Shown here: positions 36,551 through 49,049 of the stretch, in pieces | How the letters are laid out: the number at the start of each line of letters is the position of its first letter | Position numbering within the stretch: position 1 is the first letter of the stretch | Origin: Choricystis sp. odSpoLacu1 | Taxonomy: Eukaryota > Chlorophyta > Trebouxiophyceae | Length of the DNA stretch: 64,000 bases | Assembly (NCBI GenBank): GCA_958009055.1 | Contig: OY253660.1 | Span: 434,001-498,000 of the forward strand | Direction of reading: 5' to 3' | Position numbers and translations under genes: made by a program | Notes under the pieces: model-generated | Databases searched by the model: none | The model's input: only the letters and a program-made list of their open reading frames with translations | Told to the model about the DNA's origin: nothing

Positions 36551-38536
36551 TCAAGCATCGATCAACAGCGTCATCGTCCTCTCCAGCGCCAACACGCGGT
36601 CCCACAACACCCGCCTCCGTGCCGAGTACGCGCGCAGCTGGGCCGCCCGCGCCGCGGTGACGGGGGGCGCGCCCGCGGGCGCGGAGTCGCCGCCCGCGGC
36701 CGCGCTTTTGAGGGCAGCGACCGCGTCACTCACACGGGCGCGCTCAGCCTCCACCGCCAGCCGGGCCAGCGCGTTGCCCGCGGCAAAGGCGGCTTCAGCG
36801 CCCAGGCGGGCGGCTGCACGCTCGCCGTCGGCGCGCCAGGTGTAAAGGGTGCGCGACGGGGCGCGGTCCGCGCCGCGCGGCACGTCCTGGAGGGCCACCG
36901 CCCCCGCACCGAGCAGCGTGTACAGCAGCGCCCTCCCCTCCTTGGCGGGTAGCATGGCCGCCTCTGCGACTGCTTTGGCCTCCAGCTGGGGGCGGGCGTC
37001 CAGCAGGCGGAAGACGCGGGCGCCCGCGTCGCCGTGGCGCGCGCGCAGGGTCGACGTCAGCTCGACCGACCGTGCGCGCGCCAGCATGGCGGTCGCGCGC
37101 GGAATGACGCGGTCCCGACCCGAGTTTTCAATGCAGCCGTCTTCAGCCAGGGTGGCGAGACACGCCGTGGCGTCGACATCGGTGCGGGGGGTGGACTCGC
37201 CGCCCGCGTGCATGCGGCGCGGGGTGCCTCGCGCGGACGCATCCAGGGCTGCCACCACGGCCGACCTGTCGACAGACGGCCACACATCCTCGAGTGAGTC
37301 GTCGGAGGCGGGGGGGGCGGCGGACGACGAAGCAGAGAGGACGGCGGCGAGGACAGCGCCGACGGCGGGGCCGCGCCGCGCCGCGACGGAGCACACGCAA
37401 GCGTCGCACCGAAAGGCGCGCCCAAACTCGGCTGCGTTCAGGCGGAAGAGAGGAGGGGAAGAGGCGGGGGTGGAGGGTGGAGCAGCCACGTCGGGCGGGG
37501 TGGGGGCACGTGCTTTGCGCTTGCGCGCAGGGGCGCGGGCGGCGACCGGGGCGGAGGGTGCAGCGTCGATCACGCCCACGTTAAACCTCACCCTCCCATA
37601 CTCTGCCTCCGCCTCCGCCGCCCCATCATCGTCCTCCTCTTCATCGAACCCTCCCCGCCCGCGAGCCCCGCCTCCGCGGGTCGGGGGCGCGGGCACCGCG
37701 CGCGCGTGCGGCGCGAGCGTGGGCGGCGGCGCGCGCTCGATGAGACGTGCAGCGGCCAACGCTGTCAACGCTGCCCGGGCAGCGGCTTCCTCGTCGCCAT
37801 GTTCGCGTTTGACGAGGGGAGGGGATGCGGGCGAGGCCGCAGCGTCAGCGTCAGCGCGTGCCGCGTCGGCGCGCAACCGCGCCGCGGCCGCTGCCACCGC
37901 TTGCTCCGCCCTCAGCCGCCCGTGCTCCGCCAACGCCGCCGCCAGCGCGGCCGCCGCGCGCCCGTGATGCCGCCTCACGTGGGCCACGCACCGGGGCAGC
38001 CTCAGCACGTGCAGGAGGGCGGCCGGGCGCGCGGAGTAGGCGGGGCGCGGGCGCGGCGGCGGCGCGCGCGCGACACCGCGCGGCGCGGGCGGCACCGGGG
38101 GTGGCGGTGGCGGCGGCAGCGCGATGGCCAGGTTGTGCTGCAGCAGCACCAGCAGGGCGCGGCGCGCGTCGGCGGGGGGGAGGGACGCAAAGCGGGCGAC
38201 GTCTCGTGCGGGGAGGGGGCCGTGGTGGACCAGAGCGCGAGCGGCGGCCTGTGTTGTTGTTGGGGAGGTGCATGTGCACACAATTGGTCAGTCTTCTCCC
38301 TCTTACCACGCACCCAGCGTGCTTGTGTGTGTGTCCTGGTCACGCGCAGAAGCGGTGGTGCGAGGTAGGGAGGGTGCGGGCGGCGGCGGCAGAGCGCCCC
38401 AATTTCGCGGCTTGTTTTTTGTGTCCGCGCTCCCTCTCCCCCCCCTCCCCACGCCACTCACGTGCACGACGGGCCCAAAGTTTTGCTCTACCAGCAGCAG
38501 GCCCAACCGCGCGACGGACGGGTGGGCCGGGTCCAT
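36551..38536 (-). CDS. POLR3C: RNA polymerase III subunit RPC3/C82
   Basis: Subunit of the Pol III-specific trimer needed for promoter opening and initiation on tRNA and 5S genes. Exons 38536..38462 and 38248..36551, 590 aa. MDPAHPSVARLGLLLVEQNF is the conserved N-terminal winged helix (LLxExFG), followed by ADARRALLVLLQHNLAIALP and AALLHVLRLPRCVAHVRRHH. After an acidic, Pro-rich linker (GGFDEEEDDDGAAEAEAEYG) the later winged helices carry FRLNAAEFGRAFR, ARVFRLLDARPQLEAKAVAE, AMLPAKEGRALLYTLLGAGA and APSRTLYTWRADGERAAARL, nearly as in human RPC3. The 213-nt intron lies in the first winged helix. The next gene toward higher coordinates (AFG1) is on the same strand. Confidence 0.92.
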
Positions 38537-38725
38537 TGTGGCACGGGAAGGGAAAATACGACGATTTGTGTTGGAATGGACCGGTCTCGTTGTTTGTTTC
38601 TTCGTTGTTTGTCTTGACGACGCCCGGGACCGTCGCCTGGTGCTCATCGGAAGTTTGGGTTACTATAAGTGATCGTCTACACAACGCGCGCGAGAGAGAT
38701 AAAAAACACACACCATCCCCTCTTC

Positions 38726-40525
38726 TCAGTTCCGCCGCACCGGCACGGCTGCCGCCCGCGCGCGCGCCTCCTCCAGCGCGGGCAGCAGCACGGGCGCGTG
38801 CAGCCTGGCATGGTCCATCAAGTAGTCCAGGGACTGCATCTCCACCAGGCGGGAGATGGTGCGTTCTTTCGCAAAGGCGAGGTTGTCATCTACGACAGCG
38901 TCCGACGGCAGCCTGTCTCCCAGCCCCGTCGCTTCTGCACGCGACACCACCCGTTCAAATAGGGCGTGCGGCGCGTCCGCGGCCGCCGCAAACAGGCGCA
39001 CGCGATGGTCGTACAGGACGTCGATGAGGGACACAAAGCGGGCGGCGGCGGAGGCGGTGCGCGTGGAGAAGGCGGGGACCGCGTCGAGGGCGAGGGTGTG
39101 GAATGCCTCCGCGAGAGCGATGTAGTCGGCCGCTCCCTTGGCCGCCCCACACAGCGCGTCAAAGGCGAAGAAGGCGGCCTTGCCCGCCGCCAACGGCACG
39201 TCCAGCGTGCGCCCCATCATGACGGTTACCGTCGTCGGCGCGGGCGTCGGCGCGGCCCCGTCGCCCGCGTGACACCCGGGGGCGGCCGCCACTTCTGCAA
39301 ACCTGGCTTTCAACTCGGCCGACGCGTCGGGCCAGTCGGGCGGCGCAAAGTATAGCCCCCGGTGGGCGTGAGCTAGGCGGCGGTAGTCGACGGGGGAGTC
39401 GATGTCGTGCACGGCGCACCGTTGTTCAAGGGAAGCAATGAAAGGCAGAAACAGGTCGCGCTGCAGCCCCCCCTTGTACAGGTCGCCCGGCGGCCGGTTG
39501 GACGTCGCCACCAGCACCAACCCCCCCACCCATAGCGCGTCAAACAGGCGGGCCAGGATGGCAGCGTCCGCGACGTCGTGGACAAAGAGTTCGTCCAGCG
39601 CGAGAACGCGCCCTCCATCTGCGAGTGCGTCGGCCGCGACGCGCGCCAGCGGGTCGCGCGACCGGGAGCGGGCGCGCAGGCGGACGTGGACGTCCAGCAT
39701 GAAGTCGTTGTAGTGGACGCGGCGGGTCTGTGGAAAGGTGGGGTGGGGGGTGGGTCGAACAAAGCGAGAGCGTGGTTGTGGTTTTCGCTCGCGCGCGTGT
39801 TTCTTTGTTTCCTGCTCAGAAAAAATGGAGAGGCGATACTTTCGGCAGCGGCATGATGAAATGTCGGCGTCCGCATGAACAGCAATTGCATTTTTTCGTT
39901 TGGCCGATCGATCACGGCAGGAGGTGCACCGACACACCCACGCTTTTTCCCTCCCTCCCCCTCCCTCTCTCACCTTGACCACCGGCGACGCCGCCTCCAC
40001 AAACATGTCCAACAGCATGGTCTTGCCTGTGCCCACCCCACCATACATGTAGAGTCCGCGCGGCGGGTCGGGGGAGGCCCCCGGCTTGGCGTGATCACCC
40101 CCGCCGCCAAAGAGGGACGACAGCCAGCCGCCGCGTTCGCCCTCGCCGCCGTCCGGCATGGCGTCCATCAACGTCAGGCCCGACCGCGCGGCCCCCGCCC
40201 CCCCCGTGATGTCGTCATACACGCGCTGCAGCTCCAGGATGGTGGCCTCCTGGCGCGGGTCGCGGCGCACGCGCCCCTCCAAGCGGCGGGACGCGTACAG
40301 CGCCAGCGGGCCGCGCGCTGTGGACGCCACTTCTGGCCTCAGCAGGAAAGGGTCTGATGATGCATCTGCAGGCGGAGGCGGCGGGGGCAGGGGGTCGCGG
40401 AGCACGTCCTCGATTTGACGACGCGCGGGCAGGGTGAACAATGGCGCGTGCGTGGAGGGCAGGGCGTCGGCCGCGGCCGCTGCGCGGGTGGCCAGGGACA
40501 AAGCCCTGGCCGCTGCACGACGCAT
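38726..40525 (-). CDS. AFG1L: AFG1/LACE1-type mitochondrial ATPase
   Basis: AAA+-related ATPase of the AFG1 (ZapE) family, implicated in turnover of mitochondrially encoded respiratory subunits. Exons 40525..39974 and 39727..38726, 517 aa. MRRAAARALSLATRAAAAAD is a mitochondrial-type presequence. RGLYMYGGVGTGKTMLLDMF is the P-loop, VHYNDFMLDVH the AFG1 signature, RVLALDELFVHDVADAAILA Walker B, VATSNRPPGDLYKGGLQRD and FLPFIASLEQRC the sensor region, then PVDYRR and FDALCGAAKGAADYIALAEA. C-terminal FVSLIDVLYDHRVRLFAAA is also diagnostic. Length matches eukaryotic members (about 480-510). The 246-nt intron falls between P-loop and signature in phase 0. Divergent from ELF1. Confidence 0.94.
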   Translation of the reverse strand: MRRAAARALSLATRAAAAADALPSTHAPLFTLPARRQIEDVLRDPLPPPPPPADASSDPFLLRPEVASTARGPLALYASRRLEGRVRRDPRQEATILELQRVYDDITGGAGAARSGLTLMDAMPDGGEGERGGWLSSLFGGGGDHAKPGASPDPPRGLYMYGGVGTGKTMLLDMFVEAASPVVKVREGGGGREKAWVCRCTSCRDRSAKRKNAIAVHADADISSCRCRKYRLSIFSEQETKKHARERKPQPRSRFVRPTPHPTFPQTRRVHYNDFMLDVHVRLRARSRSRDPLARVAADALADGGRVLALDELFVHDVADAAILARLFDALWVGGLVLVATSNRPPGDLYKGGLQRDLFLPFIASLEQRCAVHDIDSPVDYRRLAHAHRGLYFAPPDWPDASAELKARFAEVAAAPGCHAGDGAAPTPAPTTVTVMMGRTLDVPLAAGKAAFFAFDALCGAAKGAADYIALAEAFHTLALDAVPAFSTRTASAAARFVSLIDVLYDHRVRLFAAAADAPHALFERVVSRAEATGLGDRLPSDAVVDDNLAFAKERTISRLVEMQSLDYLMDHARLHAPVLLPALEEARARAAAVPVRRN

Positions 40526-40892
40526 GAGTGGGCGTCGCGACTGTGGCGTAGGGGGGAGGGCGCAGCCCCGGAGGAAAAAACTTGTTTTCAGGGTGTGACC
40601 GAAAATTCGGAGGCCAAACCCTTTTTTCTTTTCTCGCCGAGAGAGCCCACACTGTCCACACGGCGTCCTCCCGTTGATACGTCGCTGCTCACGCCTTTGT
40701 GTGTGTGCAGGACCGGCGCCAAGCGTGCGCGTCGCGGCGGAGTGTCCTAAAGGCCCGCCATTCGTGGGGTGACCGCTGTGTGGCTCCCCTTCCCCACGCG
40801 CGCCTCCCTCCTCCTGTGCTGGCGTGCGTGTTGAGAACGAGAAATCACGCGGGCAGAGACTCCACAGACACGTCTGAAAAAAAACACAAACC
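40526..40892. promoter_or_regulatory. Intergenic/bidirectional region, AFG1 / ELF1
   Basis: 367 bp between divergent starts. It contains CTTTTTTCTTTTCTCGCCGA (40620-40639), again a T-rich/CGC element, plus an AAAACACAAACC leader before ELF1. Nothing coding is seen. Confidence 0.45.
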
Positions 40893-41144
40893 ATGGGCAA
40901 GCGCAAGTCGTCGAAAAAACCCGTCGTCAAAAAGGTCAAACCCAAGCTGGAGACCACGTTCCCGTGCCCCTTTTGCAACTCGGCGGGCGCGGTCACCGCC
41001 ACCCTGGACCACGACCGGGAGCACGGCGCGGTGGCGTGCGGCGTGTGCGGCGCTGATTACGCGACCAAGATCGATGCACTCGCAGAGCCGGTGGACGTGT
41101 ACGCCGCCTGGATCGATGCGTGTGAGGACGCCAACAAGGAGTAA
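40893..41144 (+). CDS. ELOF1: Transcription elongation factor 1 (Elf1/ELOF1)
   Basis: Small zinc-ribbon elongation factor travelling with RNA polymerase II; in animals and yeast it also supports transcription-coupled repair. Single exon, 83 aa (human 83). The basic start MGKRKSSKKPVVKKVKPKLE is followed by a four-Cys zinc site: C25-P-F-C28 and C49-G-V-C52, with AAWIDACEDANKE closing the C-terminal helix (family: 'YSEWIDxCE'). No residue of the family core is missing. Initiation context AAACCATGG is strong. A T-rich 3' region follows. Confidence 0.96.
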   Translation: MGKRKSSKKPVVKKVKPKLETTFPCPFCNSAGAVTATLDHDREHGAVACGVCGADYATKIDALAEPVDVYAAWIDACEDANKE

Positions 41145-41234
41145 AGCATGAGGGAGAGAGAGGGAGTGTGTCTGGTGGAGAGAGACTGATTTTTTGTTAA
41201 AACGTTTTTTTTTCTTCGACAAACAACTTTCTCG

Positions 41235-43221
41235 CTACCGAGGCACACTGTCCGCCACAGCAGCCGCCAGTTCAGCCACGTCGCGCGGCTCAAAGGACGC
41301 CACCACATCATCCCCCGTGACCAGGCAGGAGGACGCCACAAGGTAGCGCGCGCGCGCGCCGGGCCGCGCGCTGAGCCAGCGCAGCGCCGCGACCTCTGCC
41401 GATGTCGCGCCCCCGATCAACGCCACCAGCACGGTGCGAGGCGATGTGGTTGTCGTCGTCGCCGCCATCCCGCCCGTCACCGGCTCCTCCACAGGACGGC
41501 CCCGGCCGTCGACGCGGAGGGCGGCCTCGCGCGCACCGCCGACCGCGCGCGCGGCGTTGGCGACGCCGCCCGCGCTCCACCCGCCCGTCGCCGCTGCCGC
41601 CTCCACAAAGCGCACGGTGGCGGGCGCGTACCCGGCGTACGCGTAGGCTGCATCCGTGGGGGAGGCGGGGTCGCCGCCGTCGGCCAGCAGGCGCAGGCCG
41701 CGGCGCAGCGTGGCAAAGGCGGCGCGCGGTTGAGGCCCGCCCGCCGACGCCGCGTCGGCCGCGGCGCCACCCCCACCAACCCGCAGCAGGCCGCCACCAT
41801 CCAGCCCGCACAGCGTGGCCACCGCTTCCGGGCCAGAAGTCGCGACAAGCTCTCGCACCACTCGCTCCAGCCGGCCGCGTGAAGGGGGGGCGCCAGTCAC
41901 GGTGGCTAAACACAGTAGGCGCAGCGCGGTCGCCGCCGCGCGCGGCGCGCCGCGCGCCAACGCCTCCTCCGCAGCCCCCGCCGCCGCGTCCCCCGCGTCA
42001 CGGGCACCGGCTAATAATGATTGTTCAGCTGCGACGCGCGCCCGAAACTCGGGGGTGGAGGCGGCCGCGCCCGCGGCCTCGGCGAGGGCCACGTGGCGTT
42101 GAACGGAGGGCAGGTCTTTCAAAGCACTCGCAAACGCCTTCAACTCGGCCAGGGGCACGTCCCCGCCCCTGGCGGCGCCGTAGCCGGCTTGCAGGGCGCG
42201 AGCGCGGGCGCCCAGGGACGGGCCGGCGGCGGCAAAGGAGAGGTCGCGCAGGGAGCGGAACGTGGTGTCGGTCACTGAAAGAGCAACACGGGTCGTGCTG
42301 CCGTCGCCGCCACCGCCACCCGGCACGACGGCCGCCCCACCCACCACGGGCACTGTCTCCCTGACCAGGCCTTCGTACGTGAGCTGGGTGAGAAGGGGGG
42401 TGGCCCAGTCGATGGCGCGGTCGATTAAAATCCATTCGGTCACAGAGCCCGCGCCGGGGGGAGGGGCATCCGCGCCCGCCGCCCTGTGACCGGCGGAGAG
42501 CGCATCAGCCACCACCAGGGCGGCGGGGCCGACCGCGCGCACAATGGAGGGCGCTCCCAGGCGGGGATGCAGGGCTGAGAGACCCGCTGCCACCGCGTGC
42601 GCTGGCCCCGGGTGGCCGCGCGCGTGGCGGGAGGGGGCGCCCCCATCCTCCAGGGTCAGCACGTCTGCGTCGGAGGGCACAAAATGGATGGGCAGGTCGA
42701 CGACGGCGACGGAGCCCAGGACGCCGGCTGCAGCGAGGGCGGCCCGCACGGTCGGCCCCGCGCGCGGCGCAAACAGGGCTCGATACTCGCGCCGGGCGCC
42801 ACCATTAGGCGCAGCGATGCCCGCTTTCACAACCGCCGCGATGGCTGCCGCGGCGGCGGGGGTGGGGCAGGCGACAAAGAGGGAAGGCCCGGTGCCGGGG
42901 GGCGGCGCCGCGTCGCGCGCAGAGCGGGGGAGCAGGGCCAGGTGGTCCACACCGTGCTCCTTGAGCGTGGGGACATCGGCAAACAGGGAGAGCCAGGTGG
43001 AGGCGTCGGGGTCGAGGAGCAGGGTCTTGCGGCCGGGCGACTGGAGGGTTGGGGAGGGGAGGCGTGAGTGTGCGTGTGTGAGGTGACGCTTGCTTCCACG
43101 TCCCCTATCCACACCCCCTCAGACTCACCGCGTCCAACAAATCAATCAGCGTGCGCCGCGCGTCGTCCCGCAGGGGGGCCAGGTGCACGGGGCCTCCGTC
43201 GAGCGCGTCGAGCGGAGGCAT
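41235..43221 (-). CDS. VPS33: VPS33, Sec1/Munc18 subunit of HOPS/CORVET
   Basis: SNARE-binding SM protein of the HOPS and CORVET tethering complexes for fusion at late endosome and vacuole. Exons 43221..43129 and 43040..41235, 632 aa. Exon 1 is the N-terminal helix (RRTLIDLLDA); exon 2 opens SPGRKTLLLDPDASTWLSLF. Further SM/VPS33 blocks are VVDLPIHFVPSDADVLTLED, EWILIDRAIDWATPLLTQLT followed by YEGLVRE (very close to VPS33A/B), and near the C-terminus VALIGGATSAEVAALRWLSA. The length fits (about 600). Several Gly/Ala-rich loops (GGGGGDG, AATTTTTS) are expansions relative to animals. The start codon is head-to-head with the proteasome alpha2 gene, 371 bp apart. Confidence 0.93.
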
Positions 43222-43592
43222 CGGTTTTTCGGTTTCTTGGCAGGCCAGTGTCAGAGGGTTGCACGCGGCCCCGTACGGACGTATGTGCAGTGTGTGAGCA
43301 GCGCCGACACGCCGCGTGTTGCCGCGGGCAACTCCGCGCAGGCGCTCCTTTTTTTTGGGAGTGAGCGAATGCCCTTTTCGCGTCGATCCCTCACTCTCGC
43401 GCTCTGTTTCTCGCGCCCGCCTCCACACACGTCCCGCACGGGCCAAGCGTCTGTTCTCACTCCCACACCTCAATCTCACACTTTTTGAGACCCGGCGGAG
43501 CCGCGCCCCTTTCCGCAGCCTTTTGGCCCGGACGCTCGACTGTCTCGCTGGTCGTTTCCCCGCTTTCCTCGCCCCCACACATCCTCGTCTCC
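43222..43592. promoter_or_regulatory. Intergenic/bidirectional region, VPS33 / PSMA2
   Basis: 371 bp between divergent starts with no supported ORF. Contains a GCTCCTTTTTTTTGGGAG-type T run flanked by a short inverted repeat (GCGCTCC / GGGAGTG, about 43343-43363), which could form a small hairpin. Confidence 0.4.
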
Positions 43593-44668
43593 ATGAGCGA
43601 GTCCCAGGTGCGACTGATGGCACGCCCCGCCTCCCGTGTGGCTTGGGAGAGCGTGGCCGGGGTGGGACGCGGTCGCACCACACACCCGATCGGCCGTGGT
43701 GCGCGCATCGGCTCTCGCAATGGGCATCTGTGTCTCACCTTCCCTACCCTCCTCCTCACACACAGTATTCATTCTCGCTGACCACGTTTAGCCCCAGCGG
43801 CAAGCTTGTGCAGGTGACAGTTTGTTGGGAGGGATGGAAACGGGGCGATGAGACACAGCGCCACCCGTTCCCACCGACACTCACCCACCCCACCCTCCCC
43901 TCCCCCTTACCCCACACCAGATCGAGCACGCCCTCAACGCCGTCTCCGCGGGCGCCACCGCCCTCGGCATCCGGGCGGTGGACGGCGTCGTGCTTGCCAC
44001 GGAGAAGAAGGCACGGTCGCCGCTGATCGATGCGTCCACGCTCAAAAAGCTGTCCCCCGTCACCCCCAACGCGGGGCTGGCGTACGCGGGCATGGGGCCC
44101 GACTCGAGGGTGCTGGCCCGGCGGGCGAGGAAGAGCGCGCAGGTGAGTTGTGGGTCTGGGGAGAGACAGAAAAAAGAGCGAGCGAGCGTTGTCTTGTCTT
44201 TTCGGTGCACCCCCCCACCCTCCACCCACCCCGTCTCATCCCTAGGCCTACTACCGCACCTACAAGGAGCACGTCCCCGTCGCCCAACTGTGCCGCGAGA
44301 CGGCGGCCGTCATGCAGGAGTTCACCCAGCGCGGCGGCGTGCGCCCGTTTGGCGTGTCGCTGCTCGTCGCGGGTGTCGACGATTCAGGCCCCCAACTCTA
44401 CCAGGTCGACCCCTCCGGCTCCTACTTTGCGTGGAAGGCGTCCGCCATCGGCAAGAACATGGCCAACGCCAAAGCGTTCCTGGAGAAGAGGTACGCGGAG
44501 GACATGGGGCTGGAGGACGCGATTCATACAGCGCTGCTCACGCTCAAGGAAGGGTTTGAGGGTGCCCTCACGGGTGACTCCGTGGAAGTCGGCGTCGTGG
44601 GCGCCGACCGCGTGTTCCGGGTGCTGACGCCGGCCGAGGTGAACGACTACCTGCAGGAGGTGGAGTGA
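43593..44668 (+). CDS. PSMA2: 20S proteasome subunit alpha2
   Basis: Non-catalytic outer-ring subunit of the 20S core. Four exons: 43593..43607 (15 nt, MSESQ), 43766..43813, 43921..44142, 44246..44668; 235 aa against 234 in human. The joined start [20 protein letters not shown] is the family N-terminus, and both small exons are needed to build it. [58 protein letters not shown] and ITA-type block [18 protein letters not shown] are all present. [10 protein letters not shown] plus PSGAYFAWKA-like [17 protein letters not shown] identifies alpha2 rather than other alpha subunits. Introns of 158, 107 and 103 nt all keep phase 0. Confidence 0.97.
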
Positions 44669-44914
44669 GTGAAGAGGGAGAGTGCGTGTGTGTGGGGGGA
44701 ATACGGTGCCGCGGCACGTGGGAGAGCTTGTTTTCTTTCTTTCACTTCTTTTTGTGTGACTCCTGGAGGATGGTGTGCACGAGCCAGAAAAACCAGCCAA
44801 ACGAAAAAAAAACGTGGAGGGAAGACGGTGGGGGTTGAAGCAAACAACACACAAAAAAACAGAAACAAAACACACACACACACGTCCAGCTCTCGTCGTA
44901 CAAACACACTCCTC

Positions 44915-47021
<2,107 letters not shown>

Positions 47022-48109
47022 TCAAACCTCGTCATCCACCCGCACCGGCACCCGCACCGCCAAATCAGTGTCCGCATCCACGCCCGCCCCCCCCGCATCC
47101 GCGAACGCCAGCACAAAGTGCAGGGCGGCCCCGCCCGCGGTGACGCCGACCAGGGCGCGTGCCGCGCGCGTGGACGCGGCGATCGCGAGCGCTCGGATGA
47201 CGTCTTTGGAGGCGACCGCCACTCGCACCGCGCCGGGGGGCAGGGGGGCGTCCTGGGCGAGGGAGGGGGGTGGGCCGCCTGCCGAGGGGACGCGTTCACG
47301 CGGCGGCAGCACGTCCAGCCCCGCTGTTTCGACCGCCAGAGCGGCGCCGCCGCCCGTGGCGCGCAGGCGCAGGGCGCCACTGGGGCACAGCTCCACCACG
47401 ACAGCGGGCGCCATGGAGGCCAGCTTGTCGGCGGCGGCTGCGAGGCGGGCGGCGCGGGGGGCGGCGTCCACGTACCAGGGGGCGAGGGGGGCAGCGTCAC
47501 GGTCAGACACCAGCGCATCCAGGTCCGCAGGGGGCAGCGGCCGCGCCAGCAGCGGCAGGTCGTGCGTCAGTCCAGCGTCTCCCCCCATGGACACGAGGCG
47601 CAGGGTGGGGGTGGGGTGGGCGGCTGGCGCGCCCGCGCCTGGAGTCGTCGTCAACCGTACGTCCACACTCTCCGGGGACAGGGCGGCCGCGCCGCGCAGC
47701 CCCCGCCGCAGGGCGGCCAAGTCCAGCCGCAGCGCGATGGAGTCCTCGTGGCGGGAGGAGAGGCGCAGGGTGGCGGGCACAAACGCTGCGCGCGCGGCCC
47801 AGCGCGCGCACACGTGCACGCCGCCCGCGTCGCGGGGGGAGAGCAGGAAGTGGATGCCGTCGGGGGTGAGCAGGAGGTGGCCCGTCTTGGCGTAGCGTTC
47901 GAGGGCGGGGAGCCAGGCTGTGTGGGGGAGGGTGGGTGGGGCGCAGCGTGCGCGTCGTGAGAGGGTGTGATCCGCCCGCCGTGGCCTCCGTGTGCCGTTT
48001 CCTCCCGATCTCTCTCACACTGTCTCTCTATCTCCGACAAACACTCCCAGAACTCACTCTGCTCCAGGTCTCGCAGCGCGCGGTCGGTGAGCGAGGCACG
48101 GAACTTCAT
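47022..48109 (-). CDS. HUS1: HUS1 checkpoint clamp subunit
   Basis: Subunit of the RAD9-RAD1-HUS1 (9-1-1) ring that activates ATR-type checkpoint signalling. Exons 48109..48058 and 47917..47022, 315 aa. The first exon MKFRASLTDRALRDLEQ is the family N-terminus (MKFRAKI in human). KTGHLLLTPDGIHFLLSP corresponds to 'KTCTLRISPDKLNFIL', and GLTHDLPLLARPLPPADLDA to the 'THDIPIKVI' strand. AVASKDVIRALAIAAST and ALHFVLAFAD complete the second PCNA-like fold. The centre has Gly/Pro-rich loops. Sequence similarity is modest apart from these blocks, but order and length (human 280) fit. Divergent from LSM2. Confidence 0.85.
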
Positions 48110-48520
48110 TGCGTTTTTGTTTTGGTGTCGAGTGTGTGTGCTGGCCGCCCGACACAGGCAGGCAGGCTGGTGACAGCCGCTGCAGAGACCTGCTGGCTTG
48201 GTGGGCGCGCGTCCGAGGCGGCGGGCCGTGCGTCCGAGGCGCGATCGAAAAACGGAGAGTGACGATGGGCCGACGAAAAAAACAAAAAAAACTACGTCAC
48301 TCTCGCTTTTTGCCGGTCAATTTCGTCCCTGCGCGCGCCCGGGATCCCGCGCCGCACGCTCTGCTGCCTCGCCCGTGCTCGTGTGCAAAGCAATCCAGCC
48401 GCGTTTGCGTGGAGTGGCTTGCCCGGGGCCGACGTCCGGCACCGTTTTCTTTCTTCCCATTTCAGCCGCGTGCCTGCGCGCCGCCACACACGCGCGCACA
48501 CTCCCTTTCACACACGCACC
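48110..48520. promoter_or_regulatory. Intergenic/bidirectional region, HUS1 / LSM2
   Basis: 411 bp between divergent start codons, containing an A run (48283-48290) followed by ACTACGTCACTCTCG; TACGTCA resembles a CRE/TGA half-site (48293-48299). Leaders are CA-rich on both sides. No ORF supported. Confidence 0.4.
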
Positions 48521-48908
48521 ATGCTTTTCTACTCCTACTTCAAAACGCTGACCGGGCGCGAGGTGACGGTGGAGCTGAAGAACGATGTCGCCATCACCGG
48601 CACCCTGCACTCAGTCGACCAGTACCTCAACGTCAAGCTGCACGGGGTGCGGGTGGCGGCGCCGGAGAAGCATCCGCAGGTGAGTGTGTGGAAACTGGTG
48701 TGCGTGTGTGGAGACAAAGGCACAGCCAAAGCGAGTGTTTGACGCCAACGGCACCCACCTTCCCACTCATCTTCTTCCTCTTCAGCTGGCCGCCGTGCGC
48801 AACGTCTTCATCCGCGGCTCCGTCGTGCGCTACATCGTGCTCCCCGCCGACGGCGTGGACGCAGAGCTGCTGCACGACGCCACCCGGCGCGAAGCGCGCG
48901 GCCAGTGA
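48521..48908 (+). CDS. LSM2: U6 snRNA-associated Sm-like protein LSm2
   Basis: Member of the LSm1-7 (mRNA decay) and LSm2-8 (U6 snRNP) rings. Exons 48521..48679 and 48786..48908, 93 aa (human 95). MLFYSYFKTLTGREVTVELK, then NDVAITGTLHSVDQYLNVKL form the Sm1 motif, and NVFIRGSVVRYIVLPADGVD the Sm2 motif with the RNA-contacting RG. The intron lies between Sm1 and Sm2 in phase 0. Nearly identical in design to human LSM2 (MLFYSFFKSL). Intact. Confidence 0.97.
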
Positions 48909-49049
48909 GAGAGAGAGAAAAAAAAGAAACGTCGTCGCCCTGTTTTGTTTCGGTTGGTTTCCCCCCGAGTTTCTCTTGTGAAAACGCACTCTTTCATTTT
49001 GTTCTTGTTGCAGGATGGTTGAAAAAAAAACTGTCTCTCTCCCTCTCCC

